Origin: Megaleporinus macrocephalus
Lineage: Eukaryota; Chordata; Actinopteri; Characiformes; Anostomidae
Direction: 5' to 3'
Length of the DNA: 64,000 nt
Assembly: GCA_021613375.1 (NCBI GenBank)
Contig: CM038725.1
Location: forward strand, 39,166,059-39,230,058
The position numbers and the translations under genes are program-made. Every line of letters starts with the position of its first letter. Positions within the stretch are counted from its first letter, which is position 1. The notes beneath the pieces are model-generated. The model saw only the letters and a list, made by a program, of their open reading frames with translations, searched no databases and was not told where the DNA came from. Below, in pieces: positions 1 to 10,317 of the stretch.

Positions 1-1510
1 GAATGTAAACAGTATTGTATGTAAACAGTAGTACAGTGAGTGTAAACAGTATTGTATGTAAACAGCAGTACAGTGAATGTAAACGGTATTGTACGTAAAC
101 AGCAGTACAGTGAGTGTAAACAGTATTGTATGTAAACAGTATTGTATGTAAACAGCAGTACAGTGAATGTAAACAGTATTGTACGTAAACAGCAGTACAG
201 TGAGTGTAAACAGTATTGTATGTAAACAGCAGTACAGTGAATGTAAACAGTATTGTATGTAAACAGCAGTACAGTGAGTGTAAACACTATTGTATGTAAA
301 CAGCAGTACAGTGAGTGTAAACAGTATTGTATGTAAACAGCAGTACAGTGAATGTAAACAGTATTGTATGTAAACAGCAGTACAGTGAGTGTAAACAGTA
401 TTGTACGTAAACAGCTGTACAGTGAGTGTAAACAGTATTGTACATAAACAGCAGTGCAGTGAGTGTAAACATTATTGTACGTAAACAGCAGTACAGTGAA
501 TGTAAACAGTATTGTACGTAAACAGCAGTACAGTGAGTGTAAACAGTATTGTATGTAAACAGCAGTACAGTGAATGTAAACAGTATTGTATGTAAACAGC
601 AGTACAGTGAGTGTAAACAGTATTGTATGTAAACAGCAGTACAGTGAATGTAAACAGTATTGTATGTAAACAGCAGTACAGTGAGTGTAAACAGTATTGT
701 ATGTAAACAGTATTGTATGTAAACAGCAGTACAGTGAATGTAAACAGTATTGTACGTAAACAGCAGTACAGTGAGTGTAAACAGTATTGTATGTAAACAG
801 CAGTACAGTGAATGTAAACAGTATTGTACGTAAACAGCAGTACAGTGAGTGTAAACAGTATTGTACGTAAACAGCAGTACAGTAAGTGTAAACAGTATTG
901 TACGTAAACAGCAGTACAGTGAATTTAAACAGTATTGTATGTAAACAGCAGTACAGTGAATGTAAACAGTATTGTACGTAAACAGCAGTACAGTGAGTGT
1001 AAACATTATTGTACATAAACAGCAGTACAGTGAGTGTAAACAGTATTGTATATAAACAGCAGTACAGTGAATGTAAACAGTATTGTATGTAAACAGCAGT
1101 ACAGTGAATGTAAACAGTATTGTACGTAAACAGCAGTACAGTGAGTTTAAACATTATTGTACATAAACAGCAGTACAGTGAATGTAAACAGTATTGTATG
1201 TAAACAGCAGTACAGTGAATATAAACAGTATTGTATGTAAACAGCAGTACAGTGAATGTAAACAGTATTGTACGTAAACAGCAGTACAGTGAATGTAAAC
1301 AGTATTGTATGTAAACAGCAGTACAGTGAATGTAAACAGTATTGTATGTAAACAGCAGTACAGTGAATGTAAACAGTATTGTATGTAAACAGCAGTACAG
1401 TGAATGTAAACAGTATTGTACGTAAACAGCAGTACAGTGAGTGTAAACATTATTGTACATAAACAGCAGTACAGTGAGTGTAAACAGTATTGTATGTAAA
1501 CAGCAGTACA
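1..1510. repeat. 37-bp minisatellite
   Basis: About 40 head-to-tail copies of a 37-bp unit, each made of two related halves that both contain GTAAACA (one half continues with GTATTG, the other with GCAGTACAGTG). A few units are shortened. The period is not a multiple of three and the unit lacks stops in some minus-strand frames, so long open frames cross it. They encode only monotonous Cys/Leu/Tyr/Thr repeats and are not genes. The array starts before the window edge. Confidence 0.97.
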
Positions 1511-1530
1511 GCTCAGCAGTGAGCTGTACA

Positions 1531-2069
1531 ACTCATTTACACCATCAAACTTCCTCATTATTCTTTTAATGATCATTCAGTTCAGTACTCAGTTTAATAA
1601 TCACTACTGACTACTGATAAACTCATTTACACCATCAAACATCCTCATTATTCTTTTAATGATCATTCAGTTCAGTACTCCGTTTAATAATCACTACTGA
1701 CTACTGATAAACATTTACACCATCAAACTTCCTCATTATTCTTTTAATGTTCATTCAGTTCAGTACTCAGTTTAATAATCACTACTGACTACTGATAAAC
1801 TCATTTACACCATCAAACATCCTCATTATTCTTTTAATGATCATTCAGTTCAGTACTCAGTTTAATAATCACTACTGACTACTGATAAACTCATTTACAC
1901 CATCAAACATCCTCATTATTCTTTTAATGATCATTCGGTTCAGTACTCAGTTTAATAATCACTACTGACTACTGATAAACTCATTTACACCATTAAACAT
2001 CCTCATTATTTTTTTAATAATGTTAATTTAGTTCAGTACTCAGTTTAATACTCACTACTAACTACTGAA
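1531..2069. repeat. 90-bp minisatellite, six copies
   Basis: Six tandem copies of an approximately 90-bp unit begin near 1531, 1621, 1711, 1799, 1889 and 1979. The third copy lacks two bases and the last copy is the most diverged. Each unit starts ACTCATTTACACCAT and ends in CTACTGACTACTGATAA. It directly abuts the 37-bp array. Confidence 0.95.
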
Positions 2070-2369
2070 ATACTGAAATTGATTAATAATCCGCCAATCG
2101 TTGTAGCTGCTCGTATGTTACAGTGCAGTAGCTGCTCCACAGCGTTAAGGCAGTGAAGTGGGTTAAGCCAGGGTCGGTCGGCAGCCTTTCGAAAAGGTTC
2201 AGAAAAGCCCCAAATCTGTTGTGACTGAAGTTTGTGATGCTTAGAGAGGTGTCCAAAACACAGCAGGCTTTCTTCAAGAACCAGAAGGATGGAGAGTCTA
2301 CCTTTGGACAACGGGTAGTAGCTGAGGTGAGACAACTTAATGATCCAACACTGTTCCTCCACTTCCACT

Positions 2370-2600
2370 GTCACTCAAGGGGACCTGCAAGGATTAGTAC
2401 TTGGACCTTTATTATTTATTTACATGCTCCCTCTAGGGAAGATCATTCACCTTTTTAACCTTTAACCTATGACAGGACAAATTCTGTTAGTGACCCCCCC
2501 TTGGTAATATGGAATCATGCCACTCAGAAATCAGAAACTGGAGGAAATGCAACTCTCTAATGCTAAACGGTGATAAGACTGGACAAATTTTCACTCAGCA
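2370..2600 (+). pseudogene. LINE reverse transcriptase remnant (L2-like)
   Basis: One plus-strand frame reads GLVLGPLLFIYMLPLG around 2391-2440, the conserved RT block of L2/CR1-type non-LTR retrotransposons. About 120 bases on, a shifted frame reads LMLNGDKTG, matching the Asn-x-Asp-Lys-Thr block that follows the catalytic region. Frameshifts lie between them. It is a short dead fragment. The match is from family knowledge; the exact clade is an inference. Confidence 0.6.
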
Positions 2601-2656
2601 TCATACAGATGTGGCCTTCCTGCCATGGAACTTCAGTTAGTGTTTCATAATGTTCT

Positions 2657-2930
2657 TCAGTTCTTTGGACCTCTGTGTAGGATTGTGTATCCTTCACAAT
2701 CCTGGGACCATCTCATGGTCTGAACTCGCTCCATCAGCCATTGTGGGTGGTGTATAGATTTCTGATCTTCACTTAAGTAATTGTGGATCACACATGATGC
2801 CAGGGTTATCTTCACCATCTTATCTGGGCAGAAAGTGGTCATGATCCAGCCGCCTGTGTGAGTACGGTTTTTGTAGGTCAACCCGTCGGCGGAAGGCATC
2901 ATCCCCAACCCACATGTACGAAGGCAACTG
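2657..2930 (-). pseudogene. PIF/Harbinger-like transposase fragment
   Basis: An 83-codon minus-strand stretch contains VKITLASCVIHNYLSED, resembling the end of the DDE nuclease domain in animal Harbinger (HARBI1-type) transposases, where an Ala-Cys-x-x-Leu-His-Asn-Tyr-Leu helix is conserved. No catalytic residues can be assigned and nothing upstream extends the domain. The call rests on this single block. Confidence 0.45.
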
Positions 2931-3319
2931 GGGTGATTCTAGGATCAGAGATTAATTTCAATGAAATTCAGGATATATGCTCAACATTTAGGGTGTTTTA
3001 GGGCATCTGGTCACCGTACTGAGGGCAGTGAAGTAATTTTTGACCTTACTCTCTTGCCTGAACATGACTTTTTCTTGAAAAAACAATCAACTATACATGG
3101 CTGACTGGCCACACAAACACAGGACAAGTTCGGAGTTGGGCATCATCTGTCTCCTACTCTATAATTCTTTAACATTAATCAGCTGATACATATACAGACA
3201 GTAGTAGTCCAGCACCTTGACTTTAATGCCAACACACAGGCTGACCAATGGCATCTATCTAATGTTAGGTAGATCCTCCTACATGACAAGAGCATATAGA
3301 GTGCATGTGCTGCACTCTA

Positions 3320-3725
3320 TCAAAAAATCCTGAAGGAGAATGTCTGGCTGCCAGTTCAGCCCCTATACCTCAAGCACAGTTGGGTTTTGCAGCAGGACAA
3401 TGACAGAAAGCAGATCCACCTCCGGTCCAGCTCAATAGAAATGAAAGATTTTGGAGTTTCCAAGTTAAAGTCCTGACTTGAATCCTATAAAAATACTGTG
3501 GTAAGACCTTCAATTGCCAGTTCATGCTCAAAATGTAGTTAAATTAAAACAATTCTCTAAAGAAGAGTCACCAAAATACCTCCACAGTGACATAAAAGAC
3601 TCATCGCAGGTTACTGCAAATGTTCGATTGTAGTTATTACTGTTGAGAATGCAAGAACCAGTTATTAGGCTAAGGGGTGATTACTGTTTCACTGGGTGAT
3701 ATGGGTTTGGAGTAAATTATTCATC
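3320..3725 (+). pseudogene. Tc1-like transposase 3' fragment
   Basis: Starting near 3330 the plus strand is recognisable as the C-terminal half of a fish Tc1-like transposase. It has a Leu-Lys-Glu-Asn-Val block, then LQQDNDRK (normally QDNDPKH, containing the second catalytic Asp), then a degraded Ser-x-Asp-Leu-Asn-Pro block with a stop, and the Ala-Val-His-Ala-Arg and final helix regions out of frame. It ends in GGGGTGATTACTGTTTCAC, similar to the end of that family. Non-functional. Confidence 0.7.
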
Positions 3726-4055
3726 TCTCAGGTCACCTGGTGTTGTGTAAACATGGGAGGGAGTTGTTATTTTCATTAGAAATGTTCAGGTAAGCTCAGG
3801 TTTGAGGAGCAGATCAGACAGGCTTGGAAAAATAATCCAAATAAGTGGTCAAGGAAACAGTCCAGGTCAAATCTGTGATAGCTAGTAACAAATACATGGG
3901 GTCTCTGAAAGGCAGCGTGAAAGACAGGCAGACCCTACATCTCTCCTTTGGTCCATAACCCTCTCAATCGGCCAGATGTCGAAGTACTCATCTCTGCCTT
4001 TGGGAATCAAGCAACCATCGTACAGAGTAAACTGGGGTGCCCTCAACAACAACAA

Positions 4056-4379
4056 TCAGAGGAGTAGATAGATAGGTAGATTTTTAATCCCCTCAGTAAA
4101 CCTGAAGTCTCTGGTCAAAATCCAAACCCGGTCACCAGGGGAGTAGGTAGGAGCCTCACTCAGATGATGATCAGCCTGTCTCTTGTAGTGATGCCGCACT
4201 TGTACTATGCATTGGTAAGTGTCCTTCCAGACCTGCTTGTAGCCGTCCATGACATCAGTGTGGATTGATATAATAAGATCAATGGGGTCAATCCAATAGA
4301 TGAACTGATCAAAGTGGCTTGTGTCATTTGTGCCCAGACCAATCATGTTGATTGTCATGAAGGTCAGTAACAAAATCAA
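4056..4379 (-). pseudogene. gypsy-type integrase C-terminal remnant
   Basis: The minus-strand reading contains a Trp-Lys-Asp-Thr-Tyr block, then RHHYKRQADHH, then APTYSPGDRVWILTRDFR, the typical SH3-like/GPF region that closes Ty3/gypsy integrases. The catalytic core upstream is missing. It lies downstream (in minus orientation) of the RNase H remnant at 4440-4679, in the expected RT-RH-IN order, so both belong to one decayed element extending to about 6165. Confidence 0.75.
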
Positions 4380-4439
4380 TGGCTAGATGGGACCATAGGC
4401 GAGGAAGCAAGGAAGTGGCATACAGTTTTCTGGGAGGTC

Positions 4440-4690
4440 TTACACGGGGAACAAATGGAACAGGAGGCAATAAAACTGAATGTCTGCTGACATCAGCTTA
4501 GTATTACGAGAACCTGGGCAATGTGTGTTGGTGAATTGAAAACCAGACCAATGGGCTTGACGTGGGTTCAAATGCTTAGCAGAATGCAAAAGTTGCAAAT
4601 TCTTGTGGTTAGTTAAAACTGAGAAAGGGTGAGACATACCCCCCCACCCCTTCAACCACCATACATAGTAAGATAGCAAAGAGTTCTGTC
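4440..4690 (-). pseudogene. gypsy RNase H/connection remnant
   Basis: The minus strand reads [20 protein letters not shown], then a conserved Asn-Pro-Arg-Gln-Ala and a degenerate Pro-Gly-Ser-Arg-Asn block, the end of Ty3/gypsy RNase H (ordinarily Thr-Asp-His-Lys-Asn-Leu). The catalytic Asp before His is replaced by Asn, and frames before and after are broken. Part of the same decayed minus-strand element. Confidence 0.75.
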
Positions 4691-5489
4691 ACCAATGCCA
4701 TAGGTAAGTTTGGCCAAAGTTAGTTTGTCAATTAATAACATCCCTACTAGCACTAACGACACTACCCCAAAAGTTGATGGTAAACGAATTTGACATTTTT
4801 CAGTCTTTATGTATAATTGGTGTTATAGCCCTAGAGCAAGACTTGACATATGTGTTGAACACGAGTATGCAGGTCAGGACAATGAACAAGCGGTAGCTTG
4901 TTAACTGAGAAATTTCTGTCTACCAAAGCAACGGTGTTCCTACTTACATTTGAAGATGGGACAATCCACAATTGAATGACTGTGCTGGTGACAGTAGAAA
5001 TACTCATCAGAAAAAGGCCGTCATTCAGGTACTTAGCAGGCTTATGAACAGGCTTGTGTTAGCATATACTTACCAGCCAAAACTGCTACTTCAGACTGAG
5101 ATGAAACCTTCACTCATTAAGGTAAATGACTACACGCTCAGACAAGCACATTTTGAACTCTTATAACAAAATTAGTTCACGCAATGAAGCGAAGTCAGAG
5201 ACTTTACACGCAGTGCCTTATTTATCCAGTAGGGTCTCTTTGTCTCCGGCAAACTCAACAAAAGTCTGAGACAAACTTTTCTTATGTGACCAAAGTTTTT
5301 GTCTGTATGCCTCCGGAACTCATACGCACTCAGTTTTCACAAAGTCAAACTGCAAGCTACCATGCAATGGCAATGATGAACAAACCTCTTGAGCCTTACT
5401 TACAAATTTGCACTGCAGCAAGAGAGACCAGACCTCCCAATTTAAAACAGAAGCAATACGCTCAAGTATGTATGTACCTTAGCCTCTTT

Positions 5490-5835
5490 AAAAGGTGGTA
5501 AGACTGTGGTATGTTTAGTCACATCAAACGCAGGTGGATTAACAGCTGAAAGAGCAGAAGCAGATGCCATCAGAGTAGCTGCTGGTCAAGACCTTGGGGA
5601 AGAAAAAGGAGATGGTGCAGTGTCGGGCTGGGCAGCTGGATAAGTAGCAATCTTCATTGCTCGTGTCTCTAAGTCCTGTAGTCGGATCTCCCGATCAACA
5701 TCAACACCCTAGCATGGGCATTATGAAGTTATCCCGAAGATTCAGAAGAAAAAAGAGATCTGAGATCAACCTTAGGCTTAGCTTGCTCCGTAGATACATT
5801 AATAGAGGTCATTCTACACCAGGGAAGTAGTAACA
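5490..5835 (-). pseudogene. LTR-element gag N-terminus remnant
   Basis: On the minus strand an ATG near 5815 opens MTSINVSTEQAKPKV. After interruptions a charged helix (REIRLQDLETRAMK) follows and then FDVTKHTTVLPPF. The arrangement of a helical leader followed by Phe-Asp-Val-x-Lys-x-x-x-x-Leu-Pro-Pro-Phe is what gag proteins of fish gypsy-type elements show. Several stops interrupt it. It sits just downstream of the primer-binding-like site at 6046-6063. Confidence 0.55.
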
Positions 5836-6045
5836 GCACACTATAAATACCCAATTCCCTCAACTCGTCAATGACCTTAATTCTAATCCCTAATTCTTAA
5901 TTCTAAACAGACGAGTTTACATAGTCTAGTTACATGAACTCCGTAATATGCTGCTATCGCCAGTAAGTCCTCCTAATGACATCTCTCAATTGCTTCCAGG
6001 ACAGTTTATTATTTTGATGATCTGTCAATAATTTATCAATGATCT

Positions 6046-6063
6046 ATCCCAGACGAGTGCCCA
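6046..6063 (-). other. tRNA-Pro-like primer binding site
   Basis: The minus strand reads TGGGCACTCGTCTGGGAT, which differs at three of 18 positions from the tRNA-Pro primer site used by many LTR elements. The sequence before it ends in GGAGCATAACATC, consistent with an LTR 3' end. It anchors the decayed minus-strand element at about 4056-6165. The 5' LTR beyond it is largely missing. Confidence 0.5.
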
Positions 6064-6165
6064 GATGTTATGCTCCCTCAAAAGGCTACAGTCTAGTGGA
6101 GAGTGTGGGAATGAGCGAGAGCATGAAAGTGAGAGAGAGAAATACTGACACGTAACACCATCACT

Positions 6166-6262
6166 TCTTGCATGAATGACTACCATTCCATCATTCCCCT
6201 GCCTGAAGTCTGGAACTCATGGACATCACCAAACGCTGGGTTTCCTCCTTTCTGATGCCTTG
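6166..6262 (-). mobile_element. Tc1-like transposon, part 1 (split)
   Basis: The bases up to 6262 match, by recognition, the transposase C-terminal and 3' sequence of the fish Tc1-like family whose remainder starts at 14669. The break falls within the segment encoding the C-terminal helices, and GTTTCCTCCTTTCTGATGCC here continues naturally into the CATTTACTGCAG at 14673. The left limit is approximate. Confidence 0.6.
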
Positions 6263-8121
6263 TGTAACCAGTGAAACCCTTGCCTGGCTATGAGCGTATT
6301 TTGAGGCCTGTCTGTCACCGTTGCCAAGGTGATGCACCGTTTCCTCCCCCCTCCCTCTTGCTCAAGCGTAAAGTATGTTTTATGGGCCCAACCAGCCACC
6401 GTAGTCGGAGCACTGCGTTGTTTCCCCCTCCCCTTACGGAAGCGCCAGGTGAATACAATTGGGGTAGGTTGTTTCTATAAGTGGTGCTATTTTTAATTGT
6501 GGTTTAATAGTGAGGTGTAATGTCCCTGTGCAGGTGGGTTGGCGTGCTTGTCTGTGCAAGCTTCCCCCCCCCCTCCCTGCTCCTTTTCCGGGTCTGTGGT
6601 GCATTAGCACAGAGCTCTTGGAAACGGCTGAAACACTGTAGGCGTTTTTGGCTTTACTGCGTTTTACCACTCCTGTAATCGGGTTGTGCTGGGACAGCGT
6701 CTACCAGTAGGTAGGTATGCCGTATAAAGCCTAGTTTTGTGTTTTCTGGTAGCTTATGTGGCTAATGTCTGTTTTATGTGGGTGCAGTGTGGATTTGTGC
6801 AGCAGCTAACGGGGTGTGAGCTCGTGCATAGCAACAGCTAAAAGGCTCTGGTTGAGCGTCGCCATTGACCAGTCCAGGTGGCGCCGGACTTGGAATGTGC
6901 TGCCTGGAAGCAACTATTCGTCACCTCTTGTTTTTAATATCTACATAGTGACATTGGAGCCGCTGCTGTTTTGCTTTGTTTTGCTTTGTTTTGTTTCTGT
7001 TTTGCTTTGTTTTGTTTCTGTTTTGTTTTGTTTAGTTAAGCTGTTTGTTTTTGTTTTGCTTTGTTTAGTTTAGCTGTTTTGCTTCGTTTTGTTTCTGTTT
7101 TGCTTAGTTTAGCTGTTTTGCTTTGTTTTGTTTCTGTTTTGTTTAGTATAGCTGTTTTGCTTCGTTTTGTTTCTGTTTTGTTTAGTATAGCTGTTTTGCT
7201 TCGTTTTGTTTCTGTTTTGCTTAGTTTAGCTGTTTTGCTTTGTTTTGTTTCTGTTTTGTTTAGTTTAGCTGTTTGTTTTTGTTTTACTTTGTTTAGTTGA
7301 GTTGTGTTTTGCTGGCTTTGTTATGCTGTTTGTTTGGTTTTGTTTTTTTCTATTTTGTTTGCTTTTGCTGAATGTTTTGTTTGATTAATTTCTTGCTTGG
7401 TTGTGTTCTATTAGAACTGATTTTTGTTAGTTTGTTACATTCCCTTACGATTTGGTTACAGTTTATGTTTATTTTGGATTAATTGATTTACTGTTTCTTT
7501 TATTTTACTTTTGCAGCAGTTCTAGTTTTATTGTGTATAATATTTTAAAGAAATACTGTTTATCTTTAGTATTAATTTTCTTTTGTTCGTTTTTTTGGGG
7601 AACCATTTTAGCTGTGGCGTGTTTGCTGGTTTTAGTGGTCATAGCCATTGTAAAGTTCTAATTGTATCTCTTCTTATAGGACTTTTGGATGCTCCTTTCC
7701 TGTCCGTTCACTCACAGCTTGGCACCTTACTTGCAGTGGTGTGAGTTCACGTGCACTGCACTTCTGTGTGTATGTGTGTGGTGTGATTGTGTGTAGTGGA
7801 GACGTTAGAATGACAGGGCTAGGCCATCTATAAGTGAATGCCCACAGCTGATATCTCAGTTTTCTGGAGCTCCAGTATTTTTGATATTTTATTATTTTCT
7901 TTATTGTGGTTATTAAATTTTAAATGATATTAAAAAATGAGTGATTTTAAAGATCGTTTTTTGAATAAATCCTTCTCATTACCTCAACCCACGTCTCTGC
8001 ATATTATTCAGGCTTACCTGTGTGTCTAGGTGCCTTTGATTGCTTAGATTTATAGGATATATCCTGGGGTGAAATTCCCCAGGTGGCGTAGTCAGGTTTT
8101 GTTATAATACCACAGGTCACA
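6263..8121 (+). repeat. 5' LTR (long form)
   Basis: Matches the 3' LTR at both ends and through the long stretch from about 7445 to 8121, with only scattered differences. It is about 820 bases longer because 6540-7440 has no counterpart in the 3' copy. That extra segment includes a TTTTG-rich minisatellite. Conversely it lacks about 95 bases present at 13812-13908. Confidence 0.92.
6960..7310. repeat. 39-bp T-rich minisatellite inside the 5' LTR
   Basis: Imperfect tandem units of about 39 bp with the pattern TCTGTTTTGTTTAGT then ATAGCTGTTTTGCTTCG. The best copies lie between 7045 and 7290. The open frames across it encode Phe/Leu/Val/Ser repeats and are not genes. Confidence 0.9.
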
Positions 8122-8125
8122 TTTG

Positions 8126-8143
8126 TGGCGTTAGTCGGCAGGA
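8126..8143 (+). other. putative primer binding site
   Basis: TGGCGTTAGTCGGCAGGA follows the 5' LTR after four bases. It begins with TGG, as expected for pairing with a tRNA 3' CCA end, and lies at the right place for a (-) strand primer site. The tRNA species is not assigned. Confidence 0.5.
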
Positions 8144-8374
8144 TTGAAATACAGAGACGTGTTGAGCTTTTTGGTTGGATTTATTCTTTTTTTTTATTCT
8201 TTATTTCATTCTTTTTTTCTTCCTAGTTTTTACTAGAAGTTTTCTGGCCATTTAAGCAAAACAGCAGTTGGCTCATCAGGGTCTTAGTGTGCATTTGGGT
8301 GCCGGTGTGGAGTACTGTTTAGCTTAGTAGTGGATATTTTTTTTTTTTTTTTAATTCCCTTCTCTATTCTAATT

Positions 8375-9427
8375 ATGGCAAGTGAGCTCCAAGAGCTGAG
8401 AGATCTTGTGCGCCAACTTCAGGCAGACAATGAACGTCTTTTACAAGAACGAGCTGCAGTACAGTCAAGGGAAGGCCCCAGTAATGTTAGTACAGACCCT
8501 CTAGAACCAGTAGGTATTTGTGCACCTCCTGAAAGGTTGCTATATATCCTTCGTGAACGGAAGTGTCCAGTGTTTAGAGGCAGGACCGGTATTAGTATTG
8601 AGGAGTGGGTTGATGAGATACATGCTAGCATTCGTGCTCGTCATTTACGGCCTCTTGACCAGGCTTATTTTATGTTGGACCATTTGGAAGGTGAAGCCAA
8701 AGATGAAATAAAGTATAGACCAAGAGTAGAAAGGGAAGATCCACATAAGATTTTATCTATCCTTAGAGAGTTGTATTGGTGTTCTAAATCTCTTGCTTTG
8801 CAGGAGAGTTTCTTCAGTCGTAAGCAGTTGGATGGGGAGTCCTTGCAAGAATATTCACATGCCCTTTTAGCTTTAATGGATAGAATTCAGCACTGTGCCC
8901 CTAACATGGTGCCCGATTCCGATGTGCTTGTGCGTGACCAGTTTGTGGAACATGTGAATGATCCTGCTCTTTGCAGGGAGCTGAAGCGGCTAGTCCGGCA
9001 GACGCCAACACTTTCCATGTTGCAGGTGCGCACCGAGGCTATCCGGTGGGAGCAGGAGGGTAGGCCGAGTGATAATGGAGGTAGGAGTTATTCTGTCCCT
9101 TCTATGTGTGCATTACAACTGTCCAGACAGTCACCTGGCCCTCAACCTTCTTTAGCTAACCCTAGCTCATCAGAAATGGCAGAATTAAAGGCCATGCTTG
9201 TTAAACAGCAAAAACAGATAAATCAGTTGACACAGTGTATGGCCAGTTTACAGTGTATGGAAGTTCCTTTCCACTCTATGTCTGTACGGTCCAATGTAAT
9301 TTGTAGGCGTTGCCAGCAATCTGGGCATTATGCTCGGGAGTGTGATAATGAGCGAGTCTCTGGCCGCCCTGGAGGCGTAATACGTCAGCCCTGTAGTACT
9401 TCTGATTCTCAGCTAGCGGAAAACTAG
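8375..9427 (+). CDS. gag polyprotein of Ty3/gypsy element
   Basis: A 350-aa reading frame whose first ATG is at 8375, preceded by a T-run. An N-terminal coiled coil (ELQELRDLVRQLQADNERLL) is followed by a capsid-like region similar in layout to gypsy and PNMA-type gag (a CPVFRGRTGISIEEWVDEI block near residue 65). A perfect zinc knuckle, C-x2-C-x4-H-x4-C, lies at 9302-9343, and a short Ser/Arg tail ends at TAG 9425. The frame is intact. Gag would assemble the particle and bind RNA. The pol frame that follows is shifted by -1. Confidence 0.9.
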   Translation: MASELQELRDLVRQLQADNERLLQERAAVQSREGPSNVSTDPLEPVGICAPPERLLYILRERKCPVFRGRTGISIEEWVDEIHASIRARHLRPLDQAYFMLDHLEGEAKDEIKYRPRVEREDPHKILSILRELYWCSKSLALQESFFSRKQLDGESLQEYSHALLALMDRIQHCAPNMVPDSDVLVRDQFVEHVNDPALCRELKRLVRQTPTLSMLQVRTEAIRWEQEGRPSDNGGRSYSVPSMCALQLSRQSPGPQPSLANPSSSEMAELKAMLVKQQKQINQLTQCMASLQCMEVPFHSMSVRSNVICRRCQQSGHYARECDNERVSGRPGGVIRQPCSTSDSQLAEN

Positions 9428-9438
9428 CTCCCTCCAGT

Positions 9439-10317
9439 GTGCAGAGCCACACATTGGGAGGCGATCAAACGGGCTTTATGCTACGTGGTTCCGGGAACCA
9501 CTCTCAGGTAACATCTTTAATAGGCCAGTGTCCAAAAGTAGCAGTTCGTTTGGGGGGTGTAGTGGTTGATTGCTTGCTAGACACTGGGTCGATGGTGTCT
9601 ACCATCACAGAAAGCTTCTTTCAGCAGCATCTTCAGGGTAAACTGCAGTCTTGTCGGTGGTTACAGTTGCGTGCTGCTAATGGGTTGGAGATTCCCTATA
9701 TGGGTTATGTGGAGTTACAGGTGGAGGTTCTTGGCAAACTTATTCCCGACCATGGTTGGTTGGTTGTAAAGGATCCCCCAGGTTCTGCTGGTTCAGCGGC
9801 AGTCCCAGGTGTTCTGGGCATGAATGTTATTCGTGAGTGTTATCACAAACTGTTTGGCCAGCATGGCTCCTCATTATTTAGTCTTCCTCCAGTAGTACAT
9901 GCTTCACCACCTTGGCAACAGGCTTTGCAATACTGCCATCAGACCTCTGGTAGGTCCTTTATAACACCGACCTGTGTAGCAAGAGTGAGGGGCCATAGGC
10001 CTATATTTATTCCAGCAGGCATTCTGAAAATGGTTGCTGCTACATGCTGTAGCCAGCTAGGTGAGGTCCCTGAAGGTGTTTTGTTTGAACCTTTTAATAA
10101 TTCTTCCTCTTTACCAGACAGCCTGTTGATTTCTACCTCCTTGGTTAAGGTAGCTCGGGGGACAGTGTATGTTCCAGTGGTGAATATGCGGCAGGCGAGG
10201 GTAGCCTTGCATCCCCGTTGTCCTTTGGGCTTGTTGTCCCAAGCCCAAGTTGTGAGTTTGCCTGCTGGAGTCACTGAAGTGGTGAGTGAAGTTCCTGCTG
10301 TGGTGGCCCTATTCTAG
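9439..10317 (+). CDS. protease region of pol
   Basis: An open frame, -1 relative to gag, reads through from the end of gag. The catalytic motif LLDTGSMVSTI with the aspartate codon at 9580 identifies a retropepsin-like aspartic protease. A GVLGMNVIRECY block further on fits the second conserved region of these enzymes. The frame closes at TAG 10315, while RT continues in another frame from about 10311, so one base has been gained or lost near 10305-10316. No ATG initiates it, consistent with expression as a gag-pol fusion. Confidence 0.85.
   Translation: MQSHTLGGDQTGFMLRGSGNHSQVTSLIGQCPKVAVRLGGVVVDCLLDTGSMVSTITESFFQQHLQGKLQSCRWLQLRAANGLEIPYMGYVELQVEVLGKLIPDHGWLVVKDPPGSAGSAAVPGVLGMNVIRECYHKLFGQHGSSLFSLPPVVHASPPWQQALQYCHQTSGRSFITPTCVARVRGHRPIFIPAGILKMVAATCCSQLGEVPEGVLFEPFNNSSSLPDSLLISTSLVKVARGTVYVPVVNMRQARVALHPRCPLGLLSQAQVVSLPAGVTEVVSEVPAVVALF

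Noticed and set aside
287..1576. Long minus-strand open frames with Cys/Leu/Tyr/Thr repeats
   Set aside because: Pure translations of the 37-bp minisatellite; composition is periodic and lacks any domain.
7061..7300. Hydrophobic Val/Leu/Phe frame resembling a membrane protein
   Set aside because: T-rich minisatellite inside the 5' LTR; no other evidence.
9418..9440. Programmed -1 frameshift heptamer at the gag-pol junction
   Set aside because: GGAAAAC precedes the gag stop and the frame change is -1, but this is not a standard slippery heptamer; evidence too weak to annotate.
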